Positions 7,891 to 17,477 of a stretch of DNA of 49,029 nt are shown here, piece after piece. Each line of letters begins with the position of its first letter. Position 1 is the stretch's first letter. The notes below the pieces were generated by a model that worked only from the letters and a program-made list of their open reading frames with translations, searched no databases and had not been told where the DNA came from. A program made the translations under genes and the position numbers. The DNA comes from Pseudomonadota bacterium. Lineage in GTDB: Bacteria > Pseudomonadota > Alphaproteobacteria > Caulobacterales > Caulobacteraceae. The stretch is from contig JAEWJI010000061.1 in assembly GCA_023386645.1 (NCBI GenBank), positions 1 to 49,029 on the forward strand. Reading direction: 5' to 3'.

Positions 7891-8508
7891 TTAGGACGAG
7901 TAGTATTCGACCACCAGGTGGGGCTCCATCTTCACCGGGTACGGCACGTCGGCCAGCTCCGGCACGCGGACGTAGCGGACCGAGAAGCCGCGGTCGCCCA
8001 GCTCCAGATAGTCGGGGATGTCGCGTTCCGACGACTGCTGGGCTTCGAGCACCAGCGCCATGGCGCGGGACTTTTCCTTGACCTCGACCACGTCGCCGAC
8101 CTTCACGCGGTAGGAGGCGATGTTCACCTTCTTGCCGTTGACGGTCACGTGGCCGTGGTTGACGAACTGGCGCGCGGCCCAGGGGGTCGGCACGAACTTC
8201 GCGCGGTAGACGATGGCGTCCAGGCGCGATTCCAGCAGGCCGATCAGGTTCTCGGAGGTGTTGCCCTTGCGGCGACCGGCCTCGTCATAGGTCTTGGCGA
8301 ACTGCTTCTCGGTGATGTTGGCGTAGTAGCCCTTGAGCTTCTGCTTGGCCTTCAGCTGCAGGCCGAAGTCGGAAACCTTGGACTTGCGGCGCTGGCCGTG
8401 CTGGCCGGGGCCGTAGGAACGCTTGTTCACCGGGGACTTTGAACGGCCCCACAGGTTCTCACCCATGGCCCGGTCGAGCTTGTACTTGGCGCTATGGCGC
8501 TTGGACAT
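7891..8508 (-). CDS. rpsD: 30S ribosomal protein S4
   Basis: A 205-residue primary 16S rRNA-binding protein that nucleates assembly of the 30S body and contributes to decoding accuracy. The start MSKRHSAKYKLDRAMGENLW, the S4 RNA-binding domain near residues 93-155 (ESRLDAIVYRAKFVPTPWAA and VNGKKVNIASY) and the end HLVVEYYSS are diagnostic. It stands alone rather than in the alpha operon, as is usual in alphaproteobacteria, and ends in a strong intrinsic terminator. The ATG at 8508 is preceded by aaaagag. Confidence 0.98.
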   Translation of the reverse strand: MSKRHSAKYKLDRAMGENLWGRSKSPVNKRSYGPGQHGQRRKSKVSDFGLQLKAKQKLKGYYANITEKQFAKTYDEAGRRKGNTSENLIGLLESRLDAIVYRAKFVPTPWAARQFVNHGHVTVNGKKVNIASYRVKVGDVVEVKEKSRAMALVLEAQQSSERDIPDYLELGDRGFSVRYVRVPELADVPYPVKMEPHLVVEYYSS

Positions 8509-8657
8509 AAGTCACTCTTTTCATGATGCGGCCCGGCCCCTCCCCGATTGGAGCGGCGATCCCAACGGCGGTCCACGCATCGTCCGTAATGGATCGCGCC
8601 CCGAACCTTGCGGCCGGGGCGTGAAGGCGCGGCTTATGGCGGCCGGAAGCGGGCGAG

Positions 8658-9116
8658 TCAATCCTGCGCGGACAGGCGCTCTTCCCAGCTGGGCTCGTCA
8701 TCCCCCCAGACAACCGCGGTGATGACCCACATGCCGTCGGTTCGGCAGCGCAGATGCACCCGTCGATATATCGGATCGTCGCCTGCGCCAATCCGCACCA
8801 GCATGGCGTTCTGGACCAGTCCGCTCCGATTCAGGCTCCAGACGCCGATCTCTCTCGAAGAGACCGGCCTGGAACCTGCCAGCCAGCCTCGCGGCAGCTG
8901 CGCCAGCGCCTCGTCCATCGACGCCACGCCTTCGGGCGGGAAGTAGCGGTTGGAATCCTGCGGCCTCCCTTCCAGGTCCGCCATCACGGCCTGGTAGACG
9001 ACGGCGTTGGCCGCTTCGTCGATCCGCTCCAGGCTCTCGAACGTGCCGCACTCCGCCTGCGACGCGGCGGCGAGGGAGATGGCGAGGGCGGCGGCCTGGA
9101 TCATTCCCGCCATCAT
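8658..9116 (-). CDS. Putative secreted protein, unknown function
   Basis: About 152 residues. From the ATG at 9116 it begins MMAGMIQAAALAISLAAASQA, a likely signal peptide cleaved after ASQA. Mature landmarks are ECGTFESLERID, a central PRGWLAGSRPVS and the C-terminal LRCRTDGMWVITAVVWG; two cysteines could pair. The start is uncertain: a GTG at 9146 would add ten Gly/Arg-rich residues and an ATG at 9104 would shorten it by four. It begins 40 nt downstream of the sodB stop on the same strand (10 nt if the GTG is used), so it may be a second gene of the sodB unit. No family recognised. Confidence 0.65.
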   Translation of the reverse strand: MMAGMIQAAALAISLAAASQAECGTFESLERIDEAANAVVYQAVMADLEGRPQDSNRYFPPEGVASMDEALAQLPRGWLAGSRPVSSREIGVWSLNRSGLVQNAMLVRIGAGDDPIYRRVHLRCRTDGMWVITAVVWGDDEPSWEERLSAQD

Positions 9117-9156
9117 CGGCCCGCGCCCGCCGCCGCCGCCACTCACCGAAGCTGAC

Positions 9157-9762
9157 TTACGCCGCCGCGTAAAGTTCGTTGACCTTGTTCCAGTTCACCA
9201 CCGACCAGAAGGCCTTCAGATAGTCGGCGCGGCGGTTCTGATACTTCAGATAGTAGGCGTGCTCCCACACGTCGGCGCCCAGGATGACGGTCCCCTTCTC
9301 GTCGGCGACGTCCATCAGCGGATTGTCCTGGTTCGGCGTGGAGGTGATCTTCAGCTTGCCGTCCTGAACGATCAGCCAGGCCCAGCCGGAGCCGAACTGT
9401 GCGGCGCCAGCGGCGTTGAAGTCCTCCTTGAACTTCTCCATCCCACCGAGGTCGCGGTCGATCGCGGCGGCCAAGTCCGCTGACGGCTCCCCGGTTTGAC
9501 CTTCGGGCGCCAGCAGTTCCCAGAACAGGCTGTGGTTCCAGTGGCCGCCGCCATTGTTGCGCACGGCCTTCGGCGCCTTGGAGATGTTGGCGAAGATCGC
9601 CTCCAGCGACTGGCCTTCCAGGTCGCTGCCCGCCACCGCCTTGTTCAGGTTGTCGACATAGGTCTGGTGGTGCTTGTCGTGGTGGAAGGTCATCGTCTCC
9701 TTGTCGATGGCCGGCTCCAGGGCGTCATAGGCATAGGGCAGGGGCGGAAGGGTGAAGGCCAT
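9157..9762 (-). CDS. sodB: Superoxide dismutase, Fe type
   Basis: A 201-residue Fe/Mn-superfamily dismutase converting superoxide to oxygen and peroxide. The metal ligands are visible: the histidine of TMTFHHDKHHQTYVDNLN, the histidine of GGHWNHSLFW, and the aspartate and histidine of LGADVWEHAYYLKYQN. The sequence AAQFGSGWAWL with a preceding Ala-Gln is typical of iron-type enzymes. The ATG at 9762 follows an excellent ribosome site (taggag); upstream in-frame codons lack the MAFTLPPLPY start of the family. Confidence 0.96.
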   Translation of the reverse strand: MAFTLPPLPYAYDALEPAIDKETMTFHHDKHHQTYVDNLNKAVAGSDLEGQSLEAIFANISKAPKAVRNNGGGHWNHSLFWELLAPEGQTGEPSADLAAAIDRDLGGMEKFKEDFNAAGAAQFGSGWAWLIVQDGKLKITSTPNQDNPLMDVADEKGTVILGADVWEHAYYLKYQNRRADYLKAFWSVVNWNKVNELYAAA

Positions 9763-9801
9763 GATCGGGCTCCTAGAAAGCGACAGGATGACGAGATCCC
9801 T

Positions 9802-9829
9802 CATCTAGGCGCCCGAGCCGCGAACCCAA
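9802..9829 (-). promoter_or_regulatory. Candidate sodB promoter
   Basis: On the reverse strand TTGGGT (9829-9824) is followed after 16 nt by TAGATG (9807-9802). The implied start near 9795 gives a leader of about 33 nt that ends in the ribosome site for sodB. Confidence 0.4.
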
Positions 9830-9865
9830 GCGCACGCCGGCGATTTGTCCGGCCCGGAAACCGTG

Positions 9866-9880
9866 AAGATTGCAAATCTT
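9866..9880. promoter_or_regulatory. AT-rich palindrome between sodB and a divergent small gene
   Basis: AAGATT-GCA-AATCTT is a perfect 6-3-6 inverted repeat in an otherwise GC-rich gap. It lies about 78 bp upstream of the predicted sodB start and about 75 bp before the ATG of the 63-aa gene, so it could be an operator for either. It does not match a Fur box that I can recognise. Confidence 0.35.
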
Positions 9881-9954
9881 TGATTAAGCACGCTTTCCGG
9901 GAACGCCGGCGCCCGCGACCCGTTGACACCTCCGTAAGCTTATCGGAGGCGAGG

Positions 9955-10146
9955 ATGGGACATTCCACATCCTACCCGCCCGCGCGGCTGACCGACCTGG
10001 AGGTCGAACTGCTGCGTGAGCGGCTGATCGACATGCTGCCGCGCCTGGAGGTGCATCAGCTCACGGCGCTCGGCGACTTCTTCTACGACGCCGCCCGCGA
10101 GCGGGTGACGCGCGGCGACAGTCACCGCGTGGATCTGCACGCCTAG
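9955..10146 (+). CDS. Small acidic helical protein, unknown function
   Basis: A 63-residue protein (MGHSTSYPPARLTDLEVELL...) predicted to be mostly helical, with a charged amphipathic middle (LRERLIDMLPRLEVHQL) and DFFYDAARERVTRGDSH. A strong ribosome site (ggaggcgagg) precedes the ATG and overlaps an imperfect inverted repeat around TAAGCTTA (9935-9942). Its stop codon shares a CTAG with the convergent S-formylglutathione hydrolase gene. No family recognised; the good ribosome site and clean length favour a real gene. Confidence 0.7.
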   Translation: MGHSTSYPPARLTDLEVELLRERLIDMLPRLEVHQLTALGDFFYDAARERVTRGDSHRVDLHA

Positions 10147-10976
10147 CGCCGCAGCCGCTCCGCATGGAAGCGCAGGTGGTCGGCGATGAAGCTGGCCATG
10201 AAGAAGTAGGAGTGGTCGTAGCTCGGTTGCATCCGCAGGGTCAGCATCTGACCCGCCATCCTCGCCGCCTCGGCCAGCAGTTCCGGCTTCAGCTGTTCCT
10301 GCAGGAAGGGATCGGCGTCGCCCTGGTCCACCAGGATGTCGTCGAACGCTCCGCGCGCGGCCCCGGCCTCGATCAGCCGAGCTGCGTCGTGACCCGCCCA
10401 GGCCGTGCGGTCCTCGCCCAGGTAGGCCGAAAAGGCCTTCTCGCCCCAAGGACAGCGCGTCGGCGAGGCGATGGGCGCGAAGGCAGAGACGCTCCGGAAG
10501 AGCTCCGGATGCTTGAGCGCCAAGGTCAGCGCCCCGTGCCCCCCCATCGAATGACCCGTGATCGAACGCGCGCCCGTCGTCGGGAACGCTCGGTCGATGA
10601 GGGGGATCAGCTCGTTCGTGACATAGGTCTCCATGCGGAAGTGGTTCGCCCAAGGCTCCTGCGTCGCGTCGACATAGAACCCTGCGCCCTGCCCAAGGTC
10701 ATAAGCCGGGTCGTCGGCCACATCCTCCCCGCGCGGCGAGGTGTCGGGCGCGACCACGATCAGCCCCAGCTCCGCCGCCGCGCCGTACGCGCCGGCCTTG
10801 GTGGTGAAGTTGTCCTCGGTGCAGGTCAGGCCCGACAGCCAGATCACCACGGGAAACGGCCCCTCGCCCGGGGGCGTGAACACCGACAGGGTCATCGGCG
10901 TGCCGGTGGCGGCGCTGTCGTGGCGAAGGTACCGCAGGGTTCCGCCGTGGGCGGCGTGAGTCTTCGTGGTTTCCAT
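10143..10976 (-). CDS. fghA: S-formylglutathione hydrolase
   Basis: A 277-residue alpha/beta hydrolase of the esterase D family that releases formate and glutathione from S-formylglutathione, the last step of glutathione-dependent formaldehyde oxidation. The nucleophile serine lies in GHSMGGHGAL, the aspartate in DQGDADPF and the histidine in SYDHSYFFM; LTCTEDNFTTKAGA is the conserved N-terminal segment. The ATG at 10976 follows gaggag, which overlaps the end of the upstream 73-aa gene. It is the last gene of the adhC operon. The frame stays open upstream but those codons belong to the preceding gene in another frame. Confidence 0.95.
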   Translation of the reverse strand: METTKTHAAHGGTLRYLRHDSAATGTPMTLSVFTPPGEGPFPVVIWLSGLTCTEDNFTTKAGAYGAAAELGLIVVAPDTSPRGEDVADDPAYDLGQGAGFYVDATQEPWANHFRMETYVTNELIPLIDRAFPTTGARSITGHSMGGHGALTLALKHPELFRSVSAFAPIASPTRCPWGEKAFSAYLGEDRTAWAGHDAARLIEAGAARGAFDDILVDQGDADPFLQEQLKPELLAEAARMAGQMLTLRMQPSYDHSYFFMASFIADHLRFHAERLRR

Positions 10977-10981
10977 CGGCC

Positions 10982-11203
10982 CTACTCCTCGAACAGACCA
11001 TCGCCTTCCCAAGGATAGCTTCCTTGCCATACGCCCTGAAGGCACACGAAGTGGGTCCAGAAAGATTGCGACCTGGGTTCCGGCACATCGTCCTTCCAAT
11101 CCCGGAAGTTCATGCCAGTAAGCACGAGCGCAGCCTGATCGTCCGCAATCCCCTTGCCGCAGAAGCAGCAAGCGTAGCGGGAATCGACGTCAAGCTCATC
11201 CAT
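10982..11203 (-). CDS. Small CxxC/HxxC putative zinc-binding protein
   Basis: A 73-residue protein starting MDELDVDSRYACCFCGKGI. The pair CxxC (in CCFCG) and a later HxxC (in WTHFVCLQ) look like the two halves of a zinc ribbon or knuckle. Its ATG at 11203 overlaps the stop of the upstream VOC gene by one base, and fghA starts 5 nt after its own stop, so it is embedded in the formaldehyde operon. The family is unknown to me. A start eight codons upstream at 11227 is possible but lies inside the VOC gene. Confidence 0.7.
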   Translation of the reverse strand: MDELDVDSRYACCFCGKGIADDQAALVLTGMNFRDWKDDVPEPRSQSFWTHFVCLQGVWQGSYPWEGDGLFEE

Positions 11204-11586
11204 CAAGCCGGCCGATGCAGGGCGCACACCTTGTTGCCGTCCGGGTCGCGCAGGTAGGCGAGGACCAGCTTGCCGAACGGCCCGTTGCGCTCACCCGGAG
11301 GATCCTCGATCGACCGCCCGCCGGCGGCCACGCCGGCGTCATGGAAGGCCTTGACCATGTCGGCGGTCTTGGCGTGGAAGCCGATGGTGCCGCCGTTGGC
11401 GTGACAGGCCGCTTCTCCATCGATCGGCTTGCCTATAGCGAAGGCGCCGCGATCCGTCCGCCACCAGTACCGCCCCTTCGGGTCCGGCCCCTGGGCGGGC
11501 GGCAGGCCCAGCGCGCCCAAGGCAGCATCGTAGAACCGACGCGACGCCTCGATGTCGTTCGCGCCAACGGTGATGTGGGTGAACAT
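11203..11586 (-). CDS. VOC-family (glyoxalase/bleomycin-resistance fold) protein
   Basis: A 127-residue protein with two beta-alpha-beta-beta-beta modules. The start MFTHITVGANDIEASRRFYD has the first metal-ligand histidine, GTIGFHAK a second, and YLRDPDGNKVCALHR is the typical end, although the usual terminal glutamate ligand is replaced by Cys/Ala. Members are glyoxalases, dioxygenases or thiol-conjugate enzymes. Placement between adhC and fghA suggests a role with glutathione adducts or aldehydes; this is inference. Confidence 0.88.
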   Translation of the reverse strand: MFTHITVGANDIEASRRFYDAALGALGLPPAQGPDPKGRYWWRTDRGAFAIGKPIDGEAACHANGGTIGFHAKTADMVKAFHDAGVAAGGRSIEDPPGERNGPFGKLVLAYLRDPDGNKVCALHRPA

Positions 11587-11643
11587 GAGCGGCCTCTCTA
11601 ACGATCGGTGACGAGACTAAGGCAGGTCCGTTGCTTTTGGCAA

Positions 11644-11865
11644 CTATATCTGTTGATCAGAGAGGCCCAGCCCTAGAGCGATGAGCAACAACCCCACGAG
11701 CGTCATTGCCAGAAACAGACCGACCATGGCGAAAAATGCGACGGGTTGCGTCCGTCGCCGTGCGAGGATGACGCCCGCCTTATCTCTCGCCACGCCGTCA
11801 CGGAGAGTCATGATCAGGTAGGCTAGGCCAATGACCGCCATCAGCACGCCAAGGACGAGCTTCAT
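11644..11865 (-). CDS. Small two-helix membrane protein in the adhC operon
   Basis: A 73-residue protein starting MKLVLGVLMAVIGLAYLIMT, with a second hydrophobic helix near residues 43-68 and a basic loop (ARRRTQP) between them. Its ATG lies 2 nt after the adhC stop, so it is probably translated by coupling. The open frame extends far into adhC, but that part is an adhC shadow. No family recognised. Confidence 0.7.
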   Translation of the reverse strand: MKLVLGVLMAVIGLAYLIMTLRDGVARDKAGVILARRRTQPVAFFAMVGLFLAMTLVGLLLIALGLGLSDQQI

Positions 11866-11867
11866 TG

Positions 11868-12974
<1,107 letters not shown>

Positions 12975-13004
12975 GATCGGGGCTCCAGCTTGGGCGAAGC
13001 GTCT

Positions 13005-13032
13005 GTCTAACGGTCGCCACCCCGTGCGTCAG
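13005..13032 (-). promoter_or_regulatory. Candidate adhC operon promoter
   Basis: On the reverse strand CTGACG (13032-13027) is followed after 16 nt by TTAGAC (13010-13005). The implied start near 12998 leaves a 24-nt leader with a ggag ribosome site before the adhC ATG. Confidence 0.45.
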
Positions 13033-13171
13033 CCCCAAGGTCGACGCCTCCTTCCGTATCCGCACAAATCGCAACGCTTCCGACATTGGACCGCCGTCGA
13101 ACGGTGATCGGACCTGCACACGCGCGACACGCGGCGTCGCTAGGGCGGCCCCATCGCCAATGGGGGTCGCC

Positions 13172-15568
13172 ATGCGCCGTTCAACTCGCCTTCAACTGCT
13201 GATGGGGAGCGCCGTCGTCGCGCTCGCCGCCTCGCCCGCGCTCGGTCAGGAGGCTTCTCCGACCGCCTTTGAAACGGTCGCGGCCTCCGATCCCCTGGGC
13301 TCCACCAGCCTGGGCGAGATCGTGGTCACCGCCACCAAGCGCGAGACCAACCTGCAGGACACCCCGATCGCCATCTCGGTCATCGACGAGCAGACGATGG
13401 AGAACCGTCAGGTCCAGTCGCTTCTGGACCTGTTCGACGGGGCTGTGCCCTCCCTGCGGGTCTCGACCTTCGAATCGCGCCAGTCGGCCCTGACGGTCGG
13501 CATCCGGGGCATCGTGCCCAACGACGCCAACCAGCCGGCTCGCGAGCAGGGCGTGGGGGTCTATCTGGACGGGGTCTATCTGGGCCGTCAGCAGGGGCTG
13601 AACGCCACCATGCTGGATATCGAGCGGGTCGAGGTGCTGCGCGGGCCCCAGGGCACGCTGTTCGGCCGCAACACCGAGGGCGGCGCCGTCAGCCTGGTCA
13701 CCCGCCGTCCGACCGGCGAGTTCGGCCTGCGCACCAGCGCCGGCATTTCGAACTTCAACGGCTATAACGCCGAGGCCCACCTGGACCTGCCGGAGGTCGC
13801 GGGCTTCAGCGTCAAGCTGGACGGCGCGATCCAGTATCACGACGCCACCACCCGCAACCCGATGGAGGGCCAGTACGGCTGGAACTACCTGAACCGCAGG
13901 GGCGGGCGGGTCTCGGTCCTGTGGCGTCCGCGCGACGATTTCCGCGCGCTGTACGCCTATGACAACGGCCGGGGCGAGAGCACGCCCTTCCTCAGCCAGC
14001 TGGTCAGTTACAACCCGCTGAACCTGCCCGTTTCGACGGCCTTTCCGCGTCCGACCGGCACCATCTCGCCGCTGCCGCCGGGCGTCTTCGTGCACACCGA
14101 GCGCCAAAGCGTCGCCGATATCGGGGTGCCTCAGCAGCCCAGCGTGGACGAGGCCTCGGGCCACATGCTGTCGGCCAACTGGGACATCAATGATGGTCTG
14201 GAGCTGCGCTCCATCACCGCCTGGCGCGAGGTCGCGGCCTATCAGTACGACAACGCCGGCGGCCCGAACCGCCCGCCGGTGTTCCAGCCCAACGCGCCTG
14301 AAGGAAACTCCGCCCGCAACTTCTCCCGCTACAGCCTGTCGGACCTGGAGCAGTCCCAGTTCAGCCAGGAGTTCCAGCTGGTCGGGGCGGCCCTGGACGA
14401 TCGGTTGGAATACGTCGTCGGCCTCTACTACTTCGAGGAAGAGGCCTGGGAAGAGGCCGCCTCGCCCAGCTCCCTGACCTATGTCGGCTCGAACGGCGGC
14501 TATGTGGTGCGCGATCCGATCACGGCCGGCATCACCCGCGGCTTCCGCTCGATCGACCGGGGCAGCCGCGCCGAGGCGGAGAGCCTGGGCCTGTACGTTC
14601 ACACCGTCTTCACGCCCGACATTCTGAGCGACGCCCTCCACCTGACGCTCGGCGGCCGCCAGACCCGCGACAAGAAGAGCGGGGTCCTCTACCGGGTCAG
14701 CAACCAGCCCCGCGACTTCCGCTTCGAGCTGACCGAAAACCGGTTCGATCCGACGGTCACCCTGGCGTATGACCTGTCGGAAGACGCCAATGTCTACGCC
14801 ACCTATTCGACCGGCTATCGCGCGGGCGGGGCCAACTCGCGCTCCCTGACCTACGCCCCGTTCGAGTCCGAGGAAGTCACCTCGTACGAGGTCGGCTTCA
14901 AGGCGACGCTGTTCGACCGGCTGCGCCTGAACGTGGCGGCCTACGACATGGTCCGCACCAACAGCCAGATCGAGTTCACCCTGGTGGCCCCGGACCCGAC
15001 CACGGGCAACACCCGCAACACGGTCGAGACCGTGAACGCACCGGGCGACACGGACATCTCCGGGGTGGAGATCGACGCGATGCTGGACATCACCGACGAC
15101 CTGCGCCTGACCTTCGGCTACGCCTATACCGACACCAGCGTGCCGGACGCGCAGAACCCCTTCCCCGCGTCCCCGGCCTGCCCGTCGTGCGGGCAGATCC
15201 AGCCGGTCTTCATCATCTACACCCCCCCGCACGCCCTGACCGCCGCGCTGGATTATGTTCGCCCGCTCGGCTGGGGCGAGCTGCGGATGCACCTGGACGC
15301 CAACTACGCGGAAGGCACCCAGAGCTTCGAGCAGTCGCCCGAGAAGACCGACGACTCCTTCATCGTCAACGCGCGGCTCGCCCTGGCCGAGATCCGCGTC
15401 GGCGACGGCCAGGAAATGACCTTCTCCCTGTGGTCGCGGAACCTGCTGGACGAAGAACACATCTACCGGCGCTCGACCGAGGGCCGCTCCGGCTCCAACG
15501 CCATCGGCGACTACGCCAACTTCAACGAGCCCCGCACCTTCGGCTTCGAGGCGTCGTTCCGCTATTGA
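13172..15568 (+). CDS. TonB-dependent outer-membrane receptor
   Basis: A 798-residue receptor. MRRSTRLQLLMGSAVVALAA...ALGQE is a signal peptide; the plug domain begins at LGEIVVTATKRETNLQDTPI (TonB-box region and plug start) and includes RGPQGTLFGRNTEGGAV; the beta-barrel ends in the aromatic EPRTFGFEASFRY required for outer-membrane insertion. Such receptors import siderophores, vitamins, sugars or aromatic compounds with TonB energy; the ligand is not evident, and no transporter or regulator adjoins it. An ATG at 13160 would add four residues. It is divergent from the adhC operon. Confidence 0.93.
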   Translation: MRRSTRLQLLMGSAVVALAASPALGQEASPTAFETVAASDPLGSTSLGEIVVTATKRETNLQDTPIAISVIDEQTMENRQVQSLLDLFDGAVPSLRVSTFESRQSALTVGIRGIVPNDANQPAREQGVGVYLDGVYLGRQQGLNATMLDIERVEVLRGPQGTLFGRNTEGGAVSLVTRRPTGEFGLRTSAGISNFNGYNAEAHLDLPEVAGFSVKLDGAIQYHDATTRNPMEGQYGWNYLNRRGGRVSVLWRPRDDFRALYAYDNGRGESTPFLSQLVSYNPLNLPVSTAFPRPTGTISPLPPGVFVHTERQSVADIGVPQQPSVDEASGHMLSANWDINDGLELRSITAWREVAAYQYDNAGGPNRPPVFQPNAPEGNSARNFSRYSLSDLEQSQFSQEFQLVGAALDDRLEYVVGLYYFEEEAWEEAASPSSLTYVGSNGGYVVRDPITAGITRGFRSIDRGSRAEAESLGLYVHTVFTPDILSDALHLTLGGRQTRDKKSGVLYRVSNQPRDFRFELTENRFDPTVTLAYDLSEDANVYATYSTGYRAGGANSRSLTYAPFESEEVTSYEVGFKATLFDRLRLNVAAYDMVRTNSQIEFTLVAPDPTTGNTRNTVETVNAPGDTDISGVEIDAMLDITDDLRLTFGYAYTDTSVPDAQNPFPASPACPSCGQIQPVFIIYTPPHALTAALDYVRPLGWGELRMHLDANYAEGTQSFEQSPEKTDDSFIVNARLALAEIRVGDGQEMTFSLWSRNLLDEEHIYRRSTEGRSGSNAIGDYANFNEPRTFGFEASFRY

Positions 15569-15577
15569 TCGTTCGGT

Positions 15578-15604
15578 GGCGGGGTCGGCTCGTCCGGCCC
15601 CGCC
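15578..15604. terminator. GC-rich hairpin between convergent genes
   Basis: GGCGGGGTCGG-ctcgt-CCGGCCCCGCC forms an 11-bp stem with one G-T pair, 9 nt after the receptor stop and 8 nt before the trmJ stop on the other strand. There is no long U tract on either side, so termination efficiency is uncertain; it may serve both genes. Confidence 0.6.
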
Positions 15605-15612
15605 TTCGCAAT

Positions 15613-16389
15613 TCAGTGCGGCGTATTTGGCCGCCTGGCCGCCAGCGCCTCCAGCCTGCGGCCCCTACCCTTCGACAGGGCGTGGATCACGCCCCGGAAG
15701 GTCGCGACTTCCTGCTCCGTGAACCGGGCGCGACCCAGCATGACCCGCAGGTTCTGGCTCATCGACGGCTTCTTCTCCGGCGGATGGAAGAAGCCTCCAT
15801 CGTCCAGCTCCGCCTCCAGATGCTCGTACATGCCCAGCAGCAGCTCGCCTGACGCCGGCGAGTCGCCTTCGCGGAACTTCGGCGGCGGCGCATCCAGCAC
15901 CAGGGTGCGCCACTCATAGGCGTTGATCGCCACCGCCTGGGCCAGATTCAGCGAGTGATGGCGCGGGTCGATGGGAATGGTCGTGATCCCGTGGGTCAGG
16001 GCGATGTCGGTCGTCTCCAGCCCCGCCCGCTCGCCCCCGAACAGCAGTCCGGTCTTCAGCCCCGAACCCGTATCGTCCCACAGGATGCGCGCGGACTCGC
16101 GCGGGGTGCGCACCGGCAGGCGCGTTTCGCGCGGACGGGCGGTCGTCGCGAACACCGTGTTGAGATCGGCGATCGCTTCGGCGACCGAGCCGAACACCTC
16201 GATCCCCTCTAGAACCCAGTCGGCGCCGGAGGCGGCGGCCCACGCCCGGTCCTGCGGCCAGCCATCGCGCGGACTGACCAGCCTGAGCCGATCCAGCCCG
16301 AAGTTCGCCATCACCCGCGCCACCGCGCCGATGTTGTCCGCCAGCTGCGGCTTGTCGAGGATGACGACGGGGGGCGTGGGTTCGCTCAT
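15613..16389 (-). CDS. trmJ: SpoU-class RNA methyltransferase, TrmJ-like
   Basis: A 258-residue SPOUT enzyme expected to 2'-O-methylate position 32 of tRNA with S-adenosylmethionine. The three motifs are visible: LADNIGAVARVMANFGLDRL (motif 1), LLFGGERAGLE (motif 2) and HHSLNLAQAVAINAYEW (motif 3, trefoil knot). The C-terminal helical extension with EQEVATFRGVIHALSKGRG is as in TrmJ. It is 56 nt downstream of a nuclease gene on the same strand. The exact tRNA position is inferred from family. Confidence 0.88.
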   Translation of the reverse strand: MSEPTPPVVILDKPQLADNIGAVARVMANFGLDRLRLVSPRDGWPQDRAWAAASGADWVLEGIEVFGSVAEAIADLNTVFATTARPRETRLPVRTPRESARILWDDTGSGLKTGLLFGGERAGLETTDIALTHGITTIPIDPRHHSLNLAQAVAINAYEWRTLVLDAPPPKFREGDSPASGELLLGMYEHLEAELDDGGFFHPPEKKPSMSQNLRVMLGRARFTEQEVATFRGVIHALSKGRGRRLEALAARRPNTPH

Positions 16390-16445
16390 TCACGCTGCCT
16401 AACCGCTCTCGCCGTGAAAATCCTCCCCCTGCGCGGGGCGAAAAG

Positions 16446-17477
16446 TCAGTCCTCGCCGATCATCGCCAGCCAGGGGTCGGCGGTTCCAGCCTCGACCTCG
16501 GCGACCTTGACCGCCGGCCAGCCGATCTGGGTGGTGCCGCTGGCCCGCCAGGCCAGGGTGATCATGTCGCGCAGTTCGGCAGCGCCGGCGCCCAGCCGCC
16601 CGGTCGCGAACTCGGCGCCGCGCGCGTCGGTGTCGCGGAAACCCCCGGCCTTCTCCAGCCGATAGAAGGGGATCACGTGGGTCAGGGTGCCGTTCAGATA
16701 GGCCGCCACCCGGGGACGCAGGTCGAAACCGTCCAGCGACGGAGCCGGCATCGCCGCCTCGACGGCGTCCAACCGCGCGATCCGCTTGGTGAAGTCGCCC
16801 TCGAACTGGCCGTGGGTCTGGCGCGAGGTGGTGAAGCCCTCGGGGTTCGGATAGTCGCCCCAGCCATTATAATGGACGCTGACGTGGTGCGGCTGGGCCC
16901 CGTCGCCGATGTAGTGGGACAGCTCGCCGATATCGCGCAGCAGCAGCGCCTTTCGCCGCTCCAGGTCGCCGACATACCAGGCGCGGCGAGCGTCGTCGGT
17001 CTCGCGCGCGGCGGCGGCGGTCAGCACCCGCCAGTAGGCGAAGTCCTGAACCAGCTGCTGCCAGGCGTCCATGATGGCGTAGGGCAGATAGCCGGCGTCG
17101 TCGACGTCGATCCCGGCCTGAGCCAGGGCCGCGTCATATTCTGACTTCAGCCGGGGCAGCTCCGCCAGGGTCATGCCACGCTCGGTCATCACCCGCCCGT
17201 CGTCGGTCAGGTCGACGAAATGGGCCGTGTCGCGCTCCCTGTCGTGCGGCTGGCCCGCACCCCGCCAGCGGTCGGGCTCGCGCGACAGCTCGCCCACGTC
17301 GTTGGCCGCCGCCGGGGTGCGCAGGAAGGCCGGCAGGTCGTCGGGCAGACCGCGCATGGCGGCGATGCCGATCAGCCGGTGGCCGGTATGGCCCCAGGCG
17401 GTGACGCTGGCCGGGGCGGCGGCCAGCACGAGCGCCGCGAGCGCGGCCGGGGCGAGGCGAAGGAAGGAGCGGGTCAT
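16446..17477 (-). CDS. S1/P1-type nuclease, secreted
   Basis: A 343-residue zinc-dependent nuclease/phosphatase. MTRSFLRLAPAALAALVLAAAPASVTA is a signal peptide, so the mature protein begins with the tryptophan of WGHTGHRLIGIAA, whose N-terminus and side chains bind zinc in this family. Further ligands are in DTAHFVDLT, ELSHYIGDGAQPHHVSVHYNGWGD and the later GTLTHVIPFY. It would cleave single-stranded RNA/DNA or 3'-nucleotides in the periplasm or medium, for example to scavenge phosphate. The ATG at 17477 is chosen because the open frame upstream lacks a signal sequence. Confidence 0.88.
   Translation of the reverse strand: MTRSFLRLAPAALAALVLAAAPASVTAWGHTGHRLIGIAAMRGLPDDLPAFLRTPAAANDVGELSREPDRWRGAGQPHDRERDTAHFVDLTDDGRVMTERGMTLAELPRLKSEYDAALAQAGIDVDDAGYLPYAIMDAWQQLVQDFAYWRVLTAAAARETDDARRAWYVGDLERRKALLLRDIGELSHYIGDGAQPHHVSVHYNGWGDYPNPEGFTTSRQTHGQFEGDFTKRIARLDAVEAAMPAPSLDGFDLRPRVAAYLNGTLTHVIPFYRLEKAGGFRDTDARGAEFATGRLGAGAAELRDMITLAWRASGTTQIGWPAVKVAEVEAGTADPWLAMIGED

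Noticed and set aside
12975..13171. Riboswitch upstream of the TonB-dependent receptor
   Set aside because: I looked for cobalamin- or similar conserved boxes and saw none in the 197-bp gap.
13181..15460. 759-codon frame antisense to the TonB-dependent receptor
   Set aside because: The receptor has signal, plug and barrel-end motifs; the reverse frame shows only biased residues typical of a GC shadow.
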